Shown here: piece by piece, positions 1 to 8,165 of the stretch
How positions within the stretch are numbered: position 1 is the first letter of the stretch
Layout: each line of letters begins with the position of its first letter
Source of the DNA: DATIUV01 sp049322755
Lineage (GTDB): Bacteria > Pseudomonadota > Gammaproteobacteria > Burkholderiales > UBA6910
DNA length: 64,000 nucleotides
Assembly: GCA_049322755.1 (NCBI GenBank)
Contig: JBMOQX010000044.1
Location: 7,798 to 71,797, forward strand
Direction of reading: 5' to 3'
Made by a program: the position numbers and the translations under genes
The notes under the pieces: model-generated
The model's input: the letters and a program-made list of their open reading frames with translations, nothing else
Told to the model about the DNA's origin: nothing
The model's database searches: none

Positions 1-224
1 TGAACGCTGTCTGGTTGCAGGAAGTCGATCGTCCGGGAGTCTCTCCGATACAGCTGATGATGTGTCGGAAGCTGCTCCAGCTTCGCCTCGATGGCTGCGA
101 CTAGCCTTGCGTCGCGGGCGATTCTGGGTAGATCGGTCTGGTGATTCGTGATCGCGCCGACCTCGTCTGGGACGAAGTCGGCGGGATCGAACGCAGGGGT
201 AAGCGGCTCAGCAGGCTTGTTCAT
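1..224 (-). CDS. Site-specific DNA methyltransferase, N-terminal part (runs off the window)
   Basis: The minus strand is open from an ATG at 224 to the window edge and gives about 74 residues. The end of the visible part, LYRRDSRTIDFLQPDSV, resembles the segment that directly precedes the SPPY/W catalytic motif in N4-cytosine/N6-adenine DNA methyltransferases, where a 'GDAR..L..LPDESVHLVVTSPPY' pattern is usual. The catalytic motif itself would lie outside the window. It adjoins an integrase stub, which fits an accessory or restriction-modification locus. Family assignment rests on one short motif-adjacent stretch, so it is moderate at best. Confidence 0.5.
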   Translation of the reverse strand, partial: MNKPAEPLTPAFDPADFVPDEVGAITNHQTDLPRIARDARLVAAIEAKLEQLPTHHQLYRRDSRTIDFLQPDSV

Positions 225-442
225 CAACTAATTATCGCAGATCATCCGCCGCGGTTCCGGGCCGCCCAACTCTAATTGAACTTCCGAAATGCCGTTTATT
301 AAAGCACCAACGCGGCCATCTCGCCATCACGTCACTGATTCCATTGCAGATATTCGGCAGCTGGCGATGCATACAGCATGCGCGAGGGGCACTATTTGCC
401 GGCATAAAAGGAGATAGGCTGCGTGGAAGGAAAAAACGTCAT

Positions 443-592
443 ATGGCTCAATGGGGTTCGACCACCGAGCCGGCGAGGCCCCGGCTCCTGGATAGGCTGC
501 GTGAGGCGGTCCGGCGGCGTCATTCCAGCCGGCGCACGGAGGAAGCCTACGCCGACTGGTGCAAGCGCTCCATCCTGTTCCATGCCAGGTAG
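443..592 (+). pseudogene. Truncated site-specific tyrosine recombinase (integron/phage integrase N-terminal stub)
   Basis: A 49-residue open stretch from ATG 443 carries RPRLLDRLREAVRRRHSSRR followed by TEEAYADWCKRSILFHAR. This is the N-terminal SAM-like DNA-binding domain typical of IntI/XerC-type integrases (family pattern RLLDxVRxxIRxxHYSxRTExAYxxWIxRFIxFHG). It stops at FHAR, where family members continue with about 270 more residues containing the R-H-R-Y catalytic domain. None of that domain is seen downstream. This is a decayed remnant that marks a former integration or mobile locus. Confidence 0.7.
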
Positions 593-1020
593 GAATCCTC
601 GGATGTTGACAGGTGCCGCCCGGCATTGGAGGTGTCCTCCCTTCTTAACGTCACAACGTACGAACCGGAAAGCCCGCCGACCTCCTCGCCGGCCGCCTCA
701 TCCATTGGACGCGATGCGAGCCTGTCTGACCTGGCGCAGGCTGACGCCTGCGATAGCCCGCGCCGCTGGCCCCGCCAGCGACCAGGCGCCCCATCGGCGA
801 AGCTCCTAACTGCAGCAATCCGGTCCGCACCGACTTTCCCTTCCTTCACCCCGCGCGGCATTTCGATCCGGGCTTCGCGATGCGCCACTGCTAATTGATT
901 TCATGCCTTATTTCTCAAAGCCTAACGGCGGACCCGCTCAACGTGCTTGCCGTGTTCTGTATACAGCACTCAGAATTCTTCAACCAATTCGTCGAGCGCA
1001 TCCGGCGCCGGCAGGAGACG
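593..1020. other. Non-coding stretch between integrase stub and dioxygenase
   Basis: About 430 bases with no convincing gene on either strand. The overlapping open frames have arginine/proline/serine-rich translations typical of chance frames in GC-rich DNA. No terminal repeats or RNA gene were recognised. It probably represents scar DNA left beside the integrase remnant. The promoter of the downstream dioxygenase should lie at its right end. Confidence 0.4.
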
Positions 1021-1031
1021 AAGGAGGCATC

Positions 1032-1889
1032 ATGAGACTGCGCACGGAGCAACTGGAGGAATTCCACCGCACCGGCTATCTGTTCTTCCCGTCCCTGTTC
1101 ACGCCGCAGGAGATCAAGGTCCTTACCGACGAGGTCCCGCGGCTGTACGCGATGGACCGGATCGAGAACGTGCGCGAGAAGGACAGCAACGCGGTACGCA
1201 CCAATTTCGCGGCCCACCTGTACAGCGAGCCGTTCGCGCGGCTGGCGCGGCATCCGCGCATGGTGGAGCCGGTGGAGCAGATCTTCAACGAGAAGCTCTA
1301 CATGCACCAGTTCAAGATCAACGGCAAGGCGGCGTTCAACGGCGACGTCTGGCAGTGGCACCAGGACTACGGCACCTGGTTGAACGACGACCTTATGCCG
1401 GAGCCGCGGGCGATGAACGTGGCGATCTTCCTCGACGAAGTGAACGAGTTCAACGGCCCGCTGATGTTCATCCCCGGCAGCCACAAGCTGGGCGTGCTGG
1501 AGGCCGGGCACGACACCTCCACCACCAGCTACCCGCTGTGGACCATCAACAACGACAACATCCGCACGCTGGTGCAGAAAGGCGGCATCGCCGCGCCCAA
1601 GGGCCCCGCCGGCTCGATGCTGCTGTTCCACTCCTGCCTGGTGCACGCCTCGACGTCCAACCTGTCGCCGTGGGACCGGGTCAGCGTCTATCTGAGCCTG
1701 TGCGCGGTCTCCAACCACATCCGCCGCTTCAAGCGCCCCGAGTACATCGCCCACCGCGATTTCCGCCCCATCGAGTGCCTGCCCGACGACTGCCTGCTGA
1801 CGCCCTACCCGGTGGACCTGCCGTGGAAGGACGGCATGCCGAAGTCGGCGCTGGAGACCTCGCTCACGGAAATCCCCAAGGCCGCCTGA
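1032..1889 (+). CDS. PhyH-family Fe(II)/2-oxoglutarate dioxygenase (ectoine-hydroxylase-like)
   Basis: The protein has 285 residues. The start at 1032 was chosen because AAGGAGG at 1021-1027 is a near-perfect ribosome binding site; longer in-frame starts lack one. The jelly-roll iron site is visible: WHQDYGTW near residue 109 supplies the first His and the Asp, LVHAST near residue 205 the distal His, and the Arg in WDRVSVYLSL can bind 2-oxoglutarate. NEFNGPLMFIPGSHK is shared with ectoine hydroxylase EctD and relatives, but the EctD pattern WHSDFETWH differs and no ect genes are nearby. Substrate is therefore unknown. It stands alone between accessory debris and pnt. Confidence 0.85.
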   Translation: MRLRTEQLEEFHRTGYLFFPSLFTPQEIKVLTDEVPRLYAMDRIENVREKDSNAVRTNFAAHLYSEPFARLARHPRMVEPVEQIFNEKLYMHQFKINGKAAFNGDVWQWHQDYGTWLNDDLMPEPRAMNVAIFLDEVNEFNGPLMFIPGSHKLGVLEAGHDTSTTSYPLWTINNDNIRTLVQKGGIAAPKGPAGSMLLFHSCLVHASTSNLSPWDRVSVYLSLCAVSNHIRRFKRPEYIAHRDFRPIECLPDDCLLTPYPVDLPWKDGMPKSALETSLTEIPKAA

Positions 1890-1912
1890 GCGCTGTTGCC
1901 AGAACGCTGGAC

Positions 1913-1942
1913 AAAAAAAGCGCGGTCAACGACCGCGCTTTT
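1913..1942. terminator. Bidirectional rho-independent terminator
   Basis: A perfect stem AAAGCGCGGTC / GACCGCGCTTT with a 3-base loop is flanked by A7 on the left and Ts on the right. It can terminate both the rightward dioxygenase gene and the leftward pnt operon, whose last gene pntB ends at 1994. Confidence 0.85.
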
Positions 1943-1993
1943 CAGTTTTGGGCGCCGCGCCGTGGCTGCGAACGCCTCGCTCCTCCACCCTCC

Positions 1994-3394
1994 TCAGTCG
2001 ATCGCCTTCACCATGTCCTCGACCACTTTCTTGGCGTCGCCGAACACCATCATGGTCTTGTCCATGTAGAACAGTTCGTTGTCCAGGCCGGCGTAGCCGG
2101 CGGCCATGGAGCGCTTGACCACCATCACGGTGCGCGCCTTGTCCACGTCCAGGATCGGCATGCCGAAGATCGGGCTGCCGGGCTTGCGCGCCAGCGGGTT
2201 CACCACGTCGTTGGCCCCCAGCACCAGCACCACGTCGGTGTTGATGAACTCGCCGTTGATGTCCTCCATCTCGGCGACGATGTCGTAGGGGATCTCGGCC
2301 TCCGCCAGCAGCACGTTCATGTGGCCCGGCATGCGCCCGGCCACCGGGTGCACCGCGAAGCGCACGGTGACACCCTTCTCCTGCAGCTTCTCCACCAGCT
2401 CCTTGACCGCGTGCTGGGCGCGCGCCACCGCCAGACCGTAGCCGGGCACGATGATCACCGAATCCGCGTTGGTCATGAGGAACGCGGCGTCGTCGGCGCT
2501 GCCCGAGCGCACCGTCTTGTCGCCGGTGTCGGCCGCGGCCGCACCCTCGGCCCCGCCGAAGCCGCCCAGGATCACGCTGATGAACGAGCGGTTCATCGCC
2601 TTGCACATGATGTAGGACAGGATCGCGCCCGAGGAGCCCACCAGCGAGCCGGCGATGATCAGCATCGGGTTGTTGAGCGAGAAGCCGATGCCGGCGGCCG
2701 CCCAGCCCGAGTAGGAGTTGAGCATCGAGATCACCACCGGCATGTCGGCGCCGCCGATGGGGATGATGATGAGCACGCCCAGCACGAAGGCGAGCGCGGT
2801 CATGACGATGAAGGGCATCCAGTGGCTGTCCTTCCCGGACAGGAAAAAGGCGATGCCGAAGCCGATCATGGCCAGGCCCAGCGCCAGGTTGACCAGATGC
2901 TGGCCCTTGAACACCACCGGGGCGCTGGAGAAGAGGCGGAACTTCCTGCCCAGGCCGGCGAGCTTGCCGAACGCGATCACCGAGCCGGAGAAGGTGATGG
3001 CGCCCACGAAGGTGCCGATGAACAGCTCCAGCTTGTTGCCGGTAGGCATTGGGTCGGGCACGCCGAAGGCCGAGGGGTTGTTGACCGCGGCGATGGCGAT
3101 CAGCACCGCCGACATGCCCACCAGCGAGTGCATCGCCGCCACCAGCTCGGGCATCTGGGTCATCTCCACCTTGCGCGCGACGAACGCGCCGATGGAGCCG
3201 CCGATGGCGATCGCCAGGACAATGAGCCACCAGTTCCTGGTGATGGCGAAAGTGACCAGCACCGCCACCACCATGCCGATGATGCCCGAGAGGTTGCCCC
3301 GCCGTGCCGAGGCCGGCGACGACAGGCCCTTGAGCGCGAAGATCATGCACACCGAGGCGACCAGGTACAGCAGGGCGGTTGTGTTGGCTGACAT
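1994..3394 (-). CDS. pntB: NAD(P) transhydrogenase subunit beta
   Basis: 466 residues, the usual length for PntB. The N-terminal half is a run of membrane helices (dII). The C-terminal third is the NADP(H)-binding domain dIII, with VIIVPGYGLAVARAQHAV and DVVLVLGANDVVNP, both hallmarks of the family. The complex couples hydride transfer from NADH to NADP+ to inward proton flow, supplying NADPH at the inner membrane. It is the last gene of a pntAA-pntAB-pntB operon, 13 bases after pntAB. The terminator at 1913-1942 follows. Confidence 0.97.
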   Translation of the reverse strand: MSANTTALLYLVASVCMIFALKGLSSPASARRGNLSGIIGMVVAVLVTFAITRNWWLIVLAIAIGGSIGAFVARKVEMTQMPELVAAMHSLVGMSAVLIAIAAVNNPSAFGVPDPMPTGNKLELFIGTFVGAITFSGSVIAFGKLAGLGRKFRLFSSAPVVFKGQHLVNLALGLAMIGFGIAFFLSGKDSHWMPFIVMTALAFVLGVLIIIPIGGADMPVVISMLNSYSGWAAAGIGFSLNNPMLIIAGSLVGSSGAILSYIMCKAMNRSFISVILGGFGGAEGAAAADTGDKTVRSGSADDAAFLMTNADSVIIVPGYGLAVARAQHAVKELVEKLQEKGVTVRFAVHPVAGRMPGHMNVLLAEAEIPYDIVAEMEDINGEFINTDVVLVLGANDVVNPLARKPGSPIFGMPILDVDKARTVMVVKRSMAAGYAGLDNELFYMDKTMMVFGDAKKVVEDMVKAID

Positions 3395-3407
3395 CGAGCG
3401 CTCCCCT

Positions 3408-3725
3408 TTAGCCTTCCTTCTTCTCGCCCTTGGGCTTCTTCTTGAACATCTCCAGCATGCGCTGGGTCACCAGGAAGCCGCCGAAGACGTTGACCGAGGC
3501 GAGCAGTACGGCGAAGAAGCCGAGGATGGTGCCGAAGTCGTTCAACGCGCCCAGGCCGGCGGCGAGCATCGCGCCGACGATGATGATCGAGGAGATGGCG
3601 TTGGTCACCGACATCAGCGGGGTGTGCAGCGCCGGGGTGACGTTCCAGATCACGTGATAGCCGACGAACACGGCCAGCACGAAGATCGTCAGGTTGATGA
3701 TGGTGGGGTCGATGGCTCCGGTCAT
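3408..3725 (-). CDS. pntAB: NAD(P) transhydrogenase subunit alpha part 2 (membrane part)
   Basis: About 105 residues starting MTGAIDPTIINLTIFVLAVF. Three to four hydrophobic helices with FGTILGFFAVLLASVNVFGGF match the membrane portion of the alpha subunit that is a separate gene in many alpha- and betaproteobacteria. The start at 3725 was preferred over an upstream ATG because GGAGAA lies 6 bases ahead of it. It supplies part of the proton channel together with PntB. Confidence 0.95.
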   Translation of the reverse strand: MTGAIDPTIINLTIFVLAVFVGYHVIWNVTPALHTPLMSVTNAISSIIIVGAMLAAGLGALNDFGTILGFFAVLLASVNVFGGFLVTQRMLEMFKKKPKGEKKEG

Positions 3726-3743
3726 TGGTTCTCCTTCGGAAGG

Positions 3744-3857
3744 CAATGGGTGATGGGGAATGGGCGAGGGGTCCAGGGCAACGGGCTTTCACCCATTCCT
3801 CATTTCCGCTCGCTCATCGCCGATCGTTCACCCATTCCTCATTACTCATTGCCCATT
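3744..3857. repeat. Degenerate repeats built on TTCACCCATTCCTCATT
   Basis: The gap between pntAB and pntAA contains two near-identical copies of TTCACCCATTCCTCATT (about 3788-3805 and 3827-3844). Related CATTGCCCATTACG follows, and the partly complementary AATGGGTGATGGGGAATGGG stands at the pntAB side (3744-3763). The arms could fold into a long imperfect hairpin in the polycistronic mRNA. Such low-complexity 'ccattccc' repeats are known in some GC-rich Proteobacteria; a specific family was not recognised. Confidence 0.5.
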
Positions 3858-4986
3858 ACGGCTTTCTCGCCAGCTCGCCGCCGATCGCCGCCAGGGCCCC
3901 GGCGACGATCTCGTCCTCGCGGTTGATGGTGAGCGCGCCGGTCTTCACGTCCACCAGCAGCGCCAGGAAGTTGAGCAGGTTGCGGGCGTAGAGGGCGCTC
4001 GCGTCGGCGGCCACGGTGGCCGCCAGGTTGGGAATGCCGACGATCTTGACGTTGTGCTTGATCACGATCTTGTCCAGCTCCGAGCCCTCGACGTTGCCGC
4101 CCTGTTCCACCGCCAGGTCCACGATCACCGAGCCCGGCTTCATCTGCCGGACGGTGTCTTCCCTGATCAGCTTGGGCGCCGGGCGCCCGGGAATCAGCGC
4201 GGTGGTGATGAGGATGTCGGAAGCCTTGGCGCGCTCGTGCACCAGTTCCGCCTGGCGGCGCATCCAGTCCGGCGGCATCGGGCGCGCGTAGCCGCCCACG
4301 CCCTGGGCGATCTCGCGCTCTTCATCGGTCAGGTAGGGCACGTCCAGGAACTTGGCGCCCAGCGACTCGATCTGCTCCTTCACCGCGGGGCGCACGTCGG
4401 AGGCCTCGATCACCGCGCCCAGGCGCTTGGCGGTGGCGATCGCCTGCAGGCCCGCCACGCCCGCGCCCAGGATCAGCACCCGCGCCGCCTTCACCGTGCC
4501 CGCCGCGGTCATCAGCATCGGCATGAAGCGCTGGTATTCGGCCGCGGCGACGATCACCGCCTTGTAGCCGGCGATGTTGGCCTGCGAGGAGAGCACGTCC
4601 ATCGACTGCGCCCGTGTGGTGCGCGGCAGCCATTCCATGGCGAAGCAGGTGAGCCCGTGCTTGGCGTAGGCCTCCAGGGTGGCCGTGTCGTAGGGGTTCA
4701 ACAGGCCGATCAGCACCGCATCCCGCTTCATCAGCGCCAGCTCTTCCGGGCTCGGCCCGCGCACCTTGAGCACGACGTCGCTCACGGCCAGCACCTCCTG
4801 GGCGCTGGGCACCACGCTCGCCCCGGCCGCCTGGTACTCCGCGTCGGTGACGCTGGAGCGGATGCCGGCGCCGGATTGCACCAGCACCTTCACCTGCCCG
4901 GCGGCGGTGAGCTTCTTCACCGTCTCCGGCGTCGCCGCCACACGCGCCTCGCCCGCGCGGGTCTCGGCAGGTATGCCAATCTGCAT
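3856..4986 (-). CDS. pntAA: NAD(P) transhydrogenase subunit alpha part 1 (NAD-binding)
   Basis: 376 residues beginning MQIGIPAETRAGEARVAATP, the alanine-dehydrogenase/PntA N-terminal signature. VLILGAGVAGLQAIATAKRLGA is the Rossmann nucleotide-binding loop, and EDTVRQMKPGSVIVDLAVEQGGN is a second family block. It binds NAD(H) on the cytoplasmic face and works with PntAB and PntB. It is the first gene of the operon, separated from pntAB by about 130 bases of repeats, which is unusually long for this operon. Confidence 0.96.
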   Translation of the reverse strand: MQIGIPAETRAGEARVAATPETVKKLTAAGQVKVLVQSGAGIRSSVTDAEYQAAGASVVPSAQEVLAVSDVVLKVRGPSPEELALMKRDAVLIGLLNPYDTATLEAYAKHGLTCFAMEWLPRTTRAQSMDVLSSQANIAGYKAVIVAAAEYQRFMPMLMTAAGTVKAARVLILGAGVAGLQAIATAKRLGAVIEASDVRPAVKEQIESLGAKFLDVPYLTDEEREIAQGVGGYARPMPPDWMRRQAELVHERAKASDILITTALIPGRPAPKLIREDTVRQMKPGSVIVDLAVEQGGNVEGSELDKIVIKHNVKIVGIPNLAATVAADASALYARNLLNFLALLVDVKTGALTINREDEIVAGALAAIGGELARKP

Positions 4987-5276
4987 GCTTAGTCTCCCCT
5001 TGCTTCGTGGCGGGTGGGCAGCGGATACCGTTCGGGCACGGGAACCGCGCCCGGGAAACGCCTGCGTCGCGAACCCGATGGCAACGAAGAAAGTCTGTAA
5101 CGCGGCCCCGGCCTGCGAAGAAATTTCTCTTTTGTGTTGCAGAGATAGCCGGGGCGCCGCAATCGAGGGTGCAATGCTAATCGGTTAGCCCAAGCCGCGC
5201 AATGCCCGGGGTCAACATCCCGGCCGCCCGCGGGCGCGGAGGTATAATTTCGTATTGTCCGCACCGGTCGTCACTC
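4987..5276. promoter_or_regulatory. Divergent promoter region pntAA / mutL
   Basis: About 290 bases separate the divergent pntAA and mutL starts. A clear TATAAT at 5243-5248 lies about 30 bases upstream of the mutL ATG and could be its -10 box; no strong -35 was seen at 17 bp spacing. The rest is unremarkable and no RNA gene was recognised. Confidence 0.4.
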
Positions 5277-7049
5277 ATGTCCCGCATCCGGGTTCTGCCC
5301 GATCTCCTGATCAGCCAGATTGCCGCCGGCGAGGTGGTGGAGCGCCCCGCCTCGGCCCTCAAGGAGCTGCTGGAGAACAGCCTCGATGCCGGCGCGCGTG
5401 CGGTGACGGTGGAACTGGCCGACGGCGGCATCAAGCTGCTTTCGGTGGCCGACGACGGCACCGGCGTGCCGCGCGATGAACTGCCCCTGGCGCTGGCGCG
5501 CCACGCCACCAGCAAGATTGCGTCGCTGGACGACCTCACCCGCGTGGCGAGCCTCGGCTTCCGCGGCGAGGCGCTGGCCAGCATCGGCGCCGTGGCGCGG
5601 CTGAGTCTCCTGAGCCGCCACGTCGACGAGGCCCACGGCTGGGCCATCCGCTGCGACGGCGGCCGGATCACGGCGCCGGAGCCGGCGGCGATCCCCCGCG
5701 GCACGCGCGTCGAGGTGCGCGATCTGTATTTCAACACGCCGGCGCGGCGCAAGTTTCTCAAGACCGCCACCACGGAGCAGGCCAATTGCGAGGACGCGGT
5801 GAGACGGGTGGCGCTGTCGCGCGCCGACCTGTCGCTCGCGCTGAAAGTGAACGGCCGTGCGCGCTGGCAGCTCAAGCCCGGCACGCTGGAGCGCCGGACC
5901 GAGGATCTGCTGGGCGAGGAGTTCGCGCACGCCGCGCTCGCCGTCGACGAGGCCGGCGCCGGTCTGCGCCTTGCGGGCCTCGCCGCGCTGCCGGCCTACG
6001 CCCGGGCGGCGCGCGACGAGCAGTACTTCTTCGTCAACGGCCGCTTCGTGCGCGACAAGCTGCTGGCCCACGCGGTGCGCGAAGCCTACCGCGACGTGCT
6101 GCACCACCAGCGCCATCCGGCCTACGTGCTGACGCTGGAGATCGCGCCCGAAGCGGTGGACGTCAACGTACACCCCACCAAGACCGAAGTGCGCTTCCGC
6201 GATTCCCGCGCCGTGCACCAGTTCGTGTTCCACGCGCTGCACAAGGCGCTGGCGGGCTCCAGCGCCGGCGCGCGGCCCGCCGTCACGGCAGCGGGCGCGG
6301 CAGCGCCGCCGGCCGCGAATCCGTTCCGCGCGGCGCCGGCGCAGCTCGGGGTGCCGCTCGCGGCGGCGCAGCCGGCGGCAGCCTACCTGTCGGCGTTCGC
6401 CCGCGCCCGCGACGAAGCCGGCTGGCCGGCGCACACCCCCGCGGCGCAGGCCGATCCCGCCGAGGCGCCGCCGCTGGGCTACGCGCTGGGGCAGCTCGCG
6501 GGCGTCTACATCCTGGCGCAGAACGCCCACGGGCTGGTGGTGGTGGACATGCACGCCGCCCACGAACGCATCGTCTACGAGAAACTGAAGAGCGCGCTGG
6601 ACGGCCAGGCGCCGCCGTCGCAGCCGCTGCTGATCCCCGCCGCGTTTCCGGCCGACCCGCGCGACGTCGAGACCGCGGAGCACCACCGCGAACTGATCGC
6701 GAGCCTCGGTTTCGAGCTGGCGGTGCTCTCGCCCACGTCCCTGGCGGTGCGCGCCGTGCCCGGCATGCTGGCGCAGGCCGACGCCGAGCGGCTGACGCGG
6801 GACCTGCTCGCCGACATCCGCGAGTTCGGCGCGTCGGAAGCCGTCACCTCGCGGCGCAACGAGCTGCTCTCCACCCTCGCGTGTCACGGCGCGGTGCGCG
6901 CCAACCGGCGCCTGTCGCTGCCCGAGATGAACGCGCTGCTGCGGGAAATGGAAGCCACCGAGCGCTCGGGCCAGTGCAACCACGGGCGGCCGACGTGGTT
7001 CCAGCTCAGCATGGCCGACCTGGACAAGCTGTTCCTGCGCGGACGCTAG
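5277..7049 (+). CDS. mutL: DNA mismatch repair protein MutL
   Basis: 590 residues from ATG 5277 (MSRIRVLPDLLISQIAAGEV). The GHKL ATPase motifs are all visible: ELLENSLDAGA, DDGTGVPRDEL, HATSKI and GFRGEALASI. DVNVHPTKTEVRF marks the end of the N-terminal domain near residue 305. An Ala/Pro-rich linker of about 100 residues follows, then the C-terminal dimerisation domain ending NHGRPTWFQLS. No DQHAxxExxxYE endonuclease motif is present (DMHAAHERIVYEKL stands there), so methyl-directed MutH dependence or another incision route is implied. MiaA follows after 22 bases. Confidence 0.96.
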   Translation: MSRIRVLPDLLISQIAAGEVVERPASALKELLENSLDAGARAVTVELADGGIKLLSVADDGTGVPRDELPLALARHATSKIASLDDLTRVASLGFRGEALASIGAVARLSLLSRHVDEAHGWAIRCDGGRITAPEPAAIPRGTRVEVRDLYFNTPARRKFLKTATTEQANCEDAVRRVALSRADLSLALKVNGRARWQLKPGTLERRTEDLLGEEFAHAALAVDEAGAGLRLAGLAALPAYARAARDEQYFFVNGRFVRDKLLAHAVREAYRDVLHHQRHPAYVLTLEIAPEAVDVNVHPTKTEVRFRDSRAVHQFVFHALHKALAGSSAGARPAVTAAGAAAPPAANPFRAAPAQLGVPLAAAQPAAAYLSAFARARDEAGWPAHTPAAQADPAEAPPLGYALGQLAGVYILAQNAHGLVVVDMHAAHERIVYEKLKSALDGQAPPSQPLLIPAAFPADPRDVETAEHHRELIASLGFELAVLSPTSLAVRAVPGMLAQADAERLTRDLLADIREFGASEAVTSRRNELLSTLACHGAVRANRRLSLPEMNALLREMEATERSGQCNHGRPTWFQLSMADLDKLFLRGR

Positions 7050-7071
7050 CGCCGGGACGTCCCAGCGGCTG

Positions 7072-8058
7072 ATGGCGGACGCTCCCATCGAGCTCGGCGA
7101 GACCGGGCCCAAGAAGCGCGGCGAGGAGAGCCCGCCGGCGATTTTCCTCATGGGGCCCACCGCCACCGGGAAGACCGCGCTGGGGGTGGAGCTCACGCGC
7201 CGCTTCCCGCTGGAGATCGTCAGCGTCGACTCGTCGCTGGTGTACCGGCACATGAACATCGGCACCGCCAAGCCCGACGCCGCGACGCTGGCGGCGGCGC
7301 CCCACCACCTGATCGACCTGGTGGAGCCCCACGAGGCCTACTCCGCCGGCCGCTTCCGCGACGATGCCCTCATCGCCATGCGCGAGATCACCGAGCGCGG
7401 GCGCGTGCCGTTGCTGGTGGGCGGGACGATGCTCTACTTCAAGGCGCTGCGCGAGGGCCTGACCGAGCTGCCGCGGGCGGACCCGGCGATGCGCATGGTG
7501 ATCGACGAGATGGCCGCCGAGCGCGGCTGGCCGGCGCTGCACGAGGAACTGCGGCAGGTGGACCCGGAAACCGCGGCGCGGCTCTCGCCCAACGACAGCC
7601 AGCGCATCCAGCGCGCGCTCGAGATCTATTACGTCGCGCAGCGGCCGATGTCGGCGCTGCTGAAGAAGCCCAAATACGTCTATTTCCCCTACCGCGCGGT
7701 GCCGGTCGCGCTGATGCCCGAGAATCGCGAGCGGCTGCACGCGCGCATCGCCGGGCGCTTCGAGCTGATGCTGGAATCCGGGCTGATCGGCGAGGTGCGC
7801 TGGCTGCGCGCCCGTTACGGGCTGGATCTGTCGGCTCCGTCGATGCGCTGCGTCGGCTACCGGCAGGTGTGGAAATATCTCGAGGGCGAATACAGCCTGA
7901 CGATGATGCGCGAGCGCGCGGTGGCGGCGACGCGGCAGCTGGCGAAGCGGCAGATGACCTGGGTCCGCAGCTTCCGGGACGTCCGCGCGTTCGACCCCGA
8001 CAACCCGACCCTGATCGACGACGTCGCCGCGCACCTCGAGGCGGCGCTCAAGCGCTGA
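7072..8058 (+). CDS. miaA: tRNA dimethylallyltransferase
   Basis: 328 residues. FLMGPTATGKTAL is the P-loop and DSSLVYRHMNIGTAKP the substrate-binding block of MiaA, which prenylates A37 in tRNAs reading U-starting codons. APHHLIDLVEP and CVGYRQVWKYLEGEY complete the family pattern. It lies 22 bases after mutL, a common proteobacterial pairing. The first 20 residues before the P-loop are slightly longer than usual, so a start a little downstream is possible, but no better ribosome site was seen. Confidence 0.95.
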   Translation: MADAPIELGETGPKKRGEESPPAIFLMGPTATGKTALGVELTRRFPLEIVSVDSSLVYRHMNIGTAKPDAATLAAAPHHLIDLVEPHEAYSAGRFRDDALIAMREITERGRVPLLVGGTMLYFKALREGLTELPRADPAMRMVIDEMAAERGWPALHEELRQVDPETAARLSPNDSQRIQRALEIYYVAQRPMSALLKKPKYVYFPYRAVPVALMPENRERLHARIAGRFELMLESGLIGEVRWLRARYGLDLSAPSMRCVGYRQVWKYLEGEYSLTMMRERAVAATRQLAKRQMTWVRSFRDVRAFDPDNPTLIDDVAAHLEAALKR

Positions 8059-8165
8059 ACGTCACTCCCCGGACGCGATCCAGGGCCTGCCCCGGGAGCA
8101 GCGCTGCGGCACGCGCCCGGCAAGTCCGCGGGCCTCCGCCTTGCCGGCAACGGGCCGCGCGCGCC

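Noticed and set aside
947..3391. Very long plus-strand frame opposite pntB and across the dioxygenase
   Set aside because: It runs antisense to pntB and through another frame of the dioxygenase; the translation is His/Arg/Gly-rich as expected for a shadow in GC-rich DNA.
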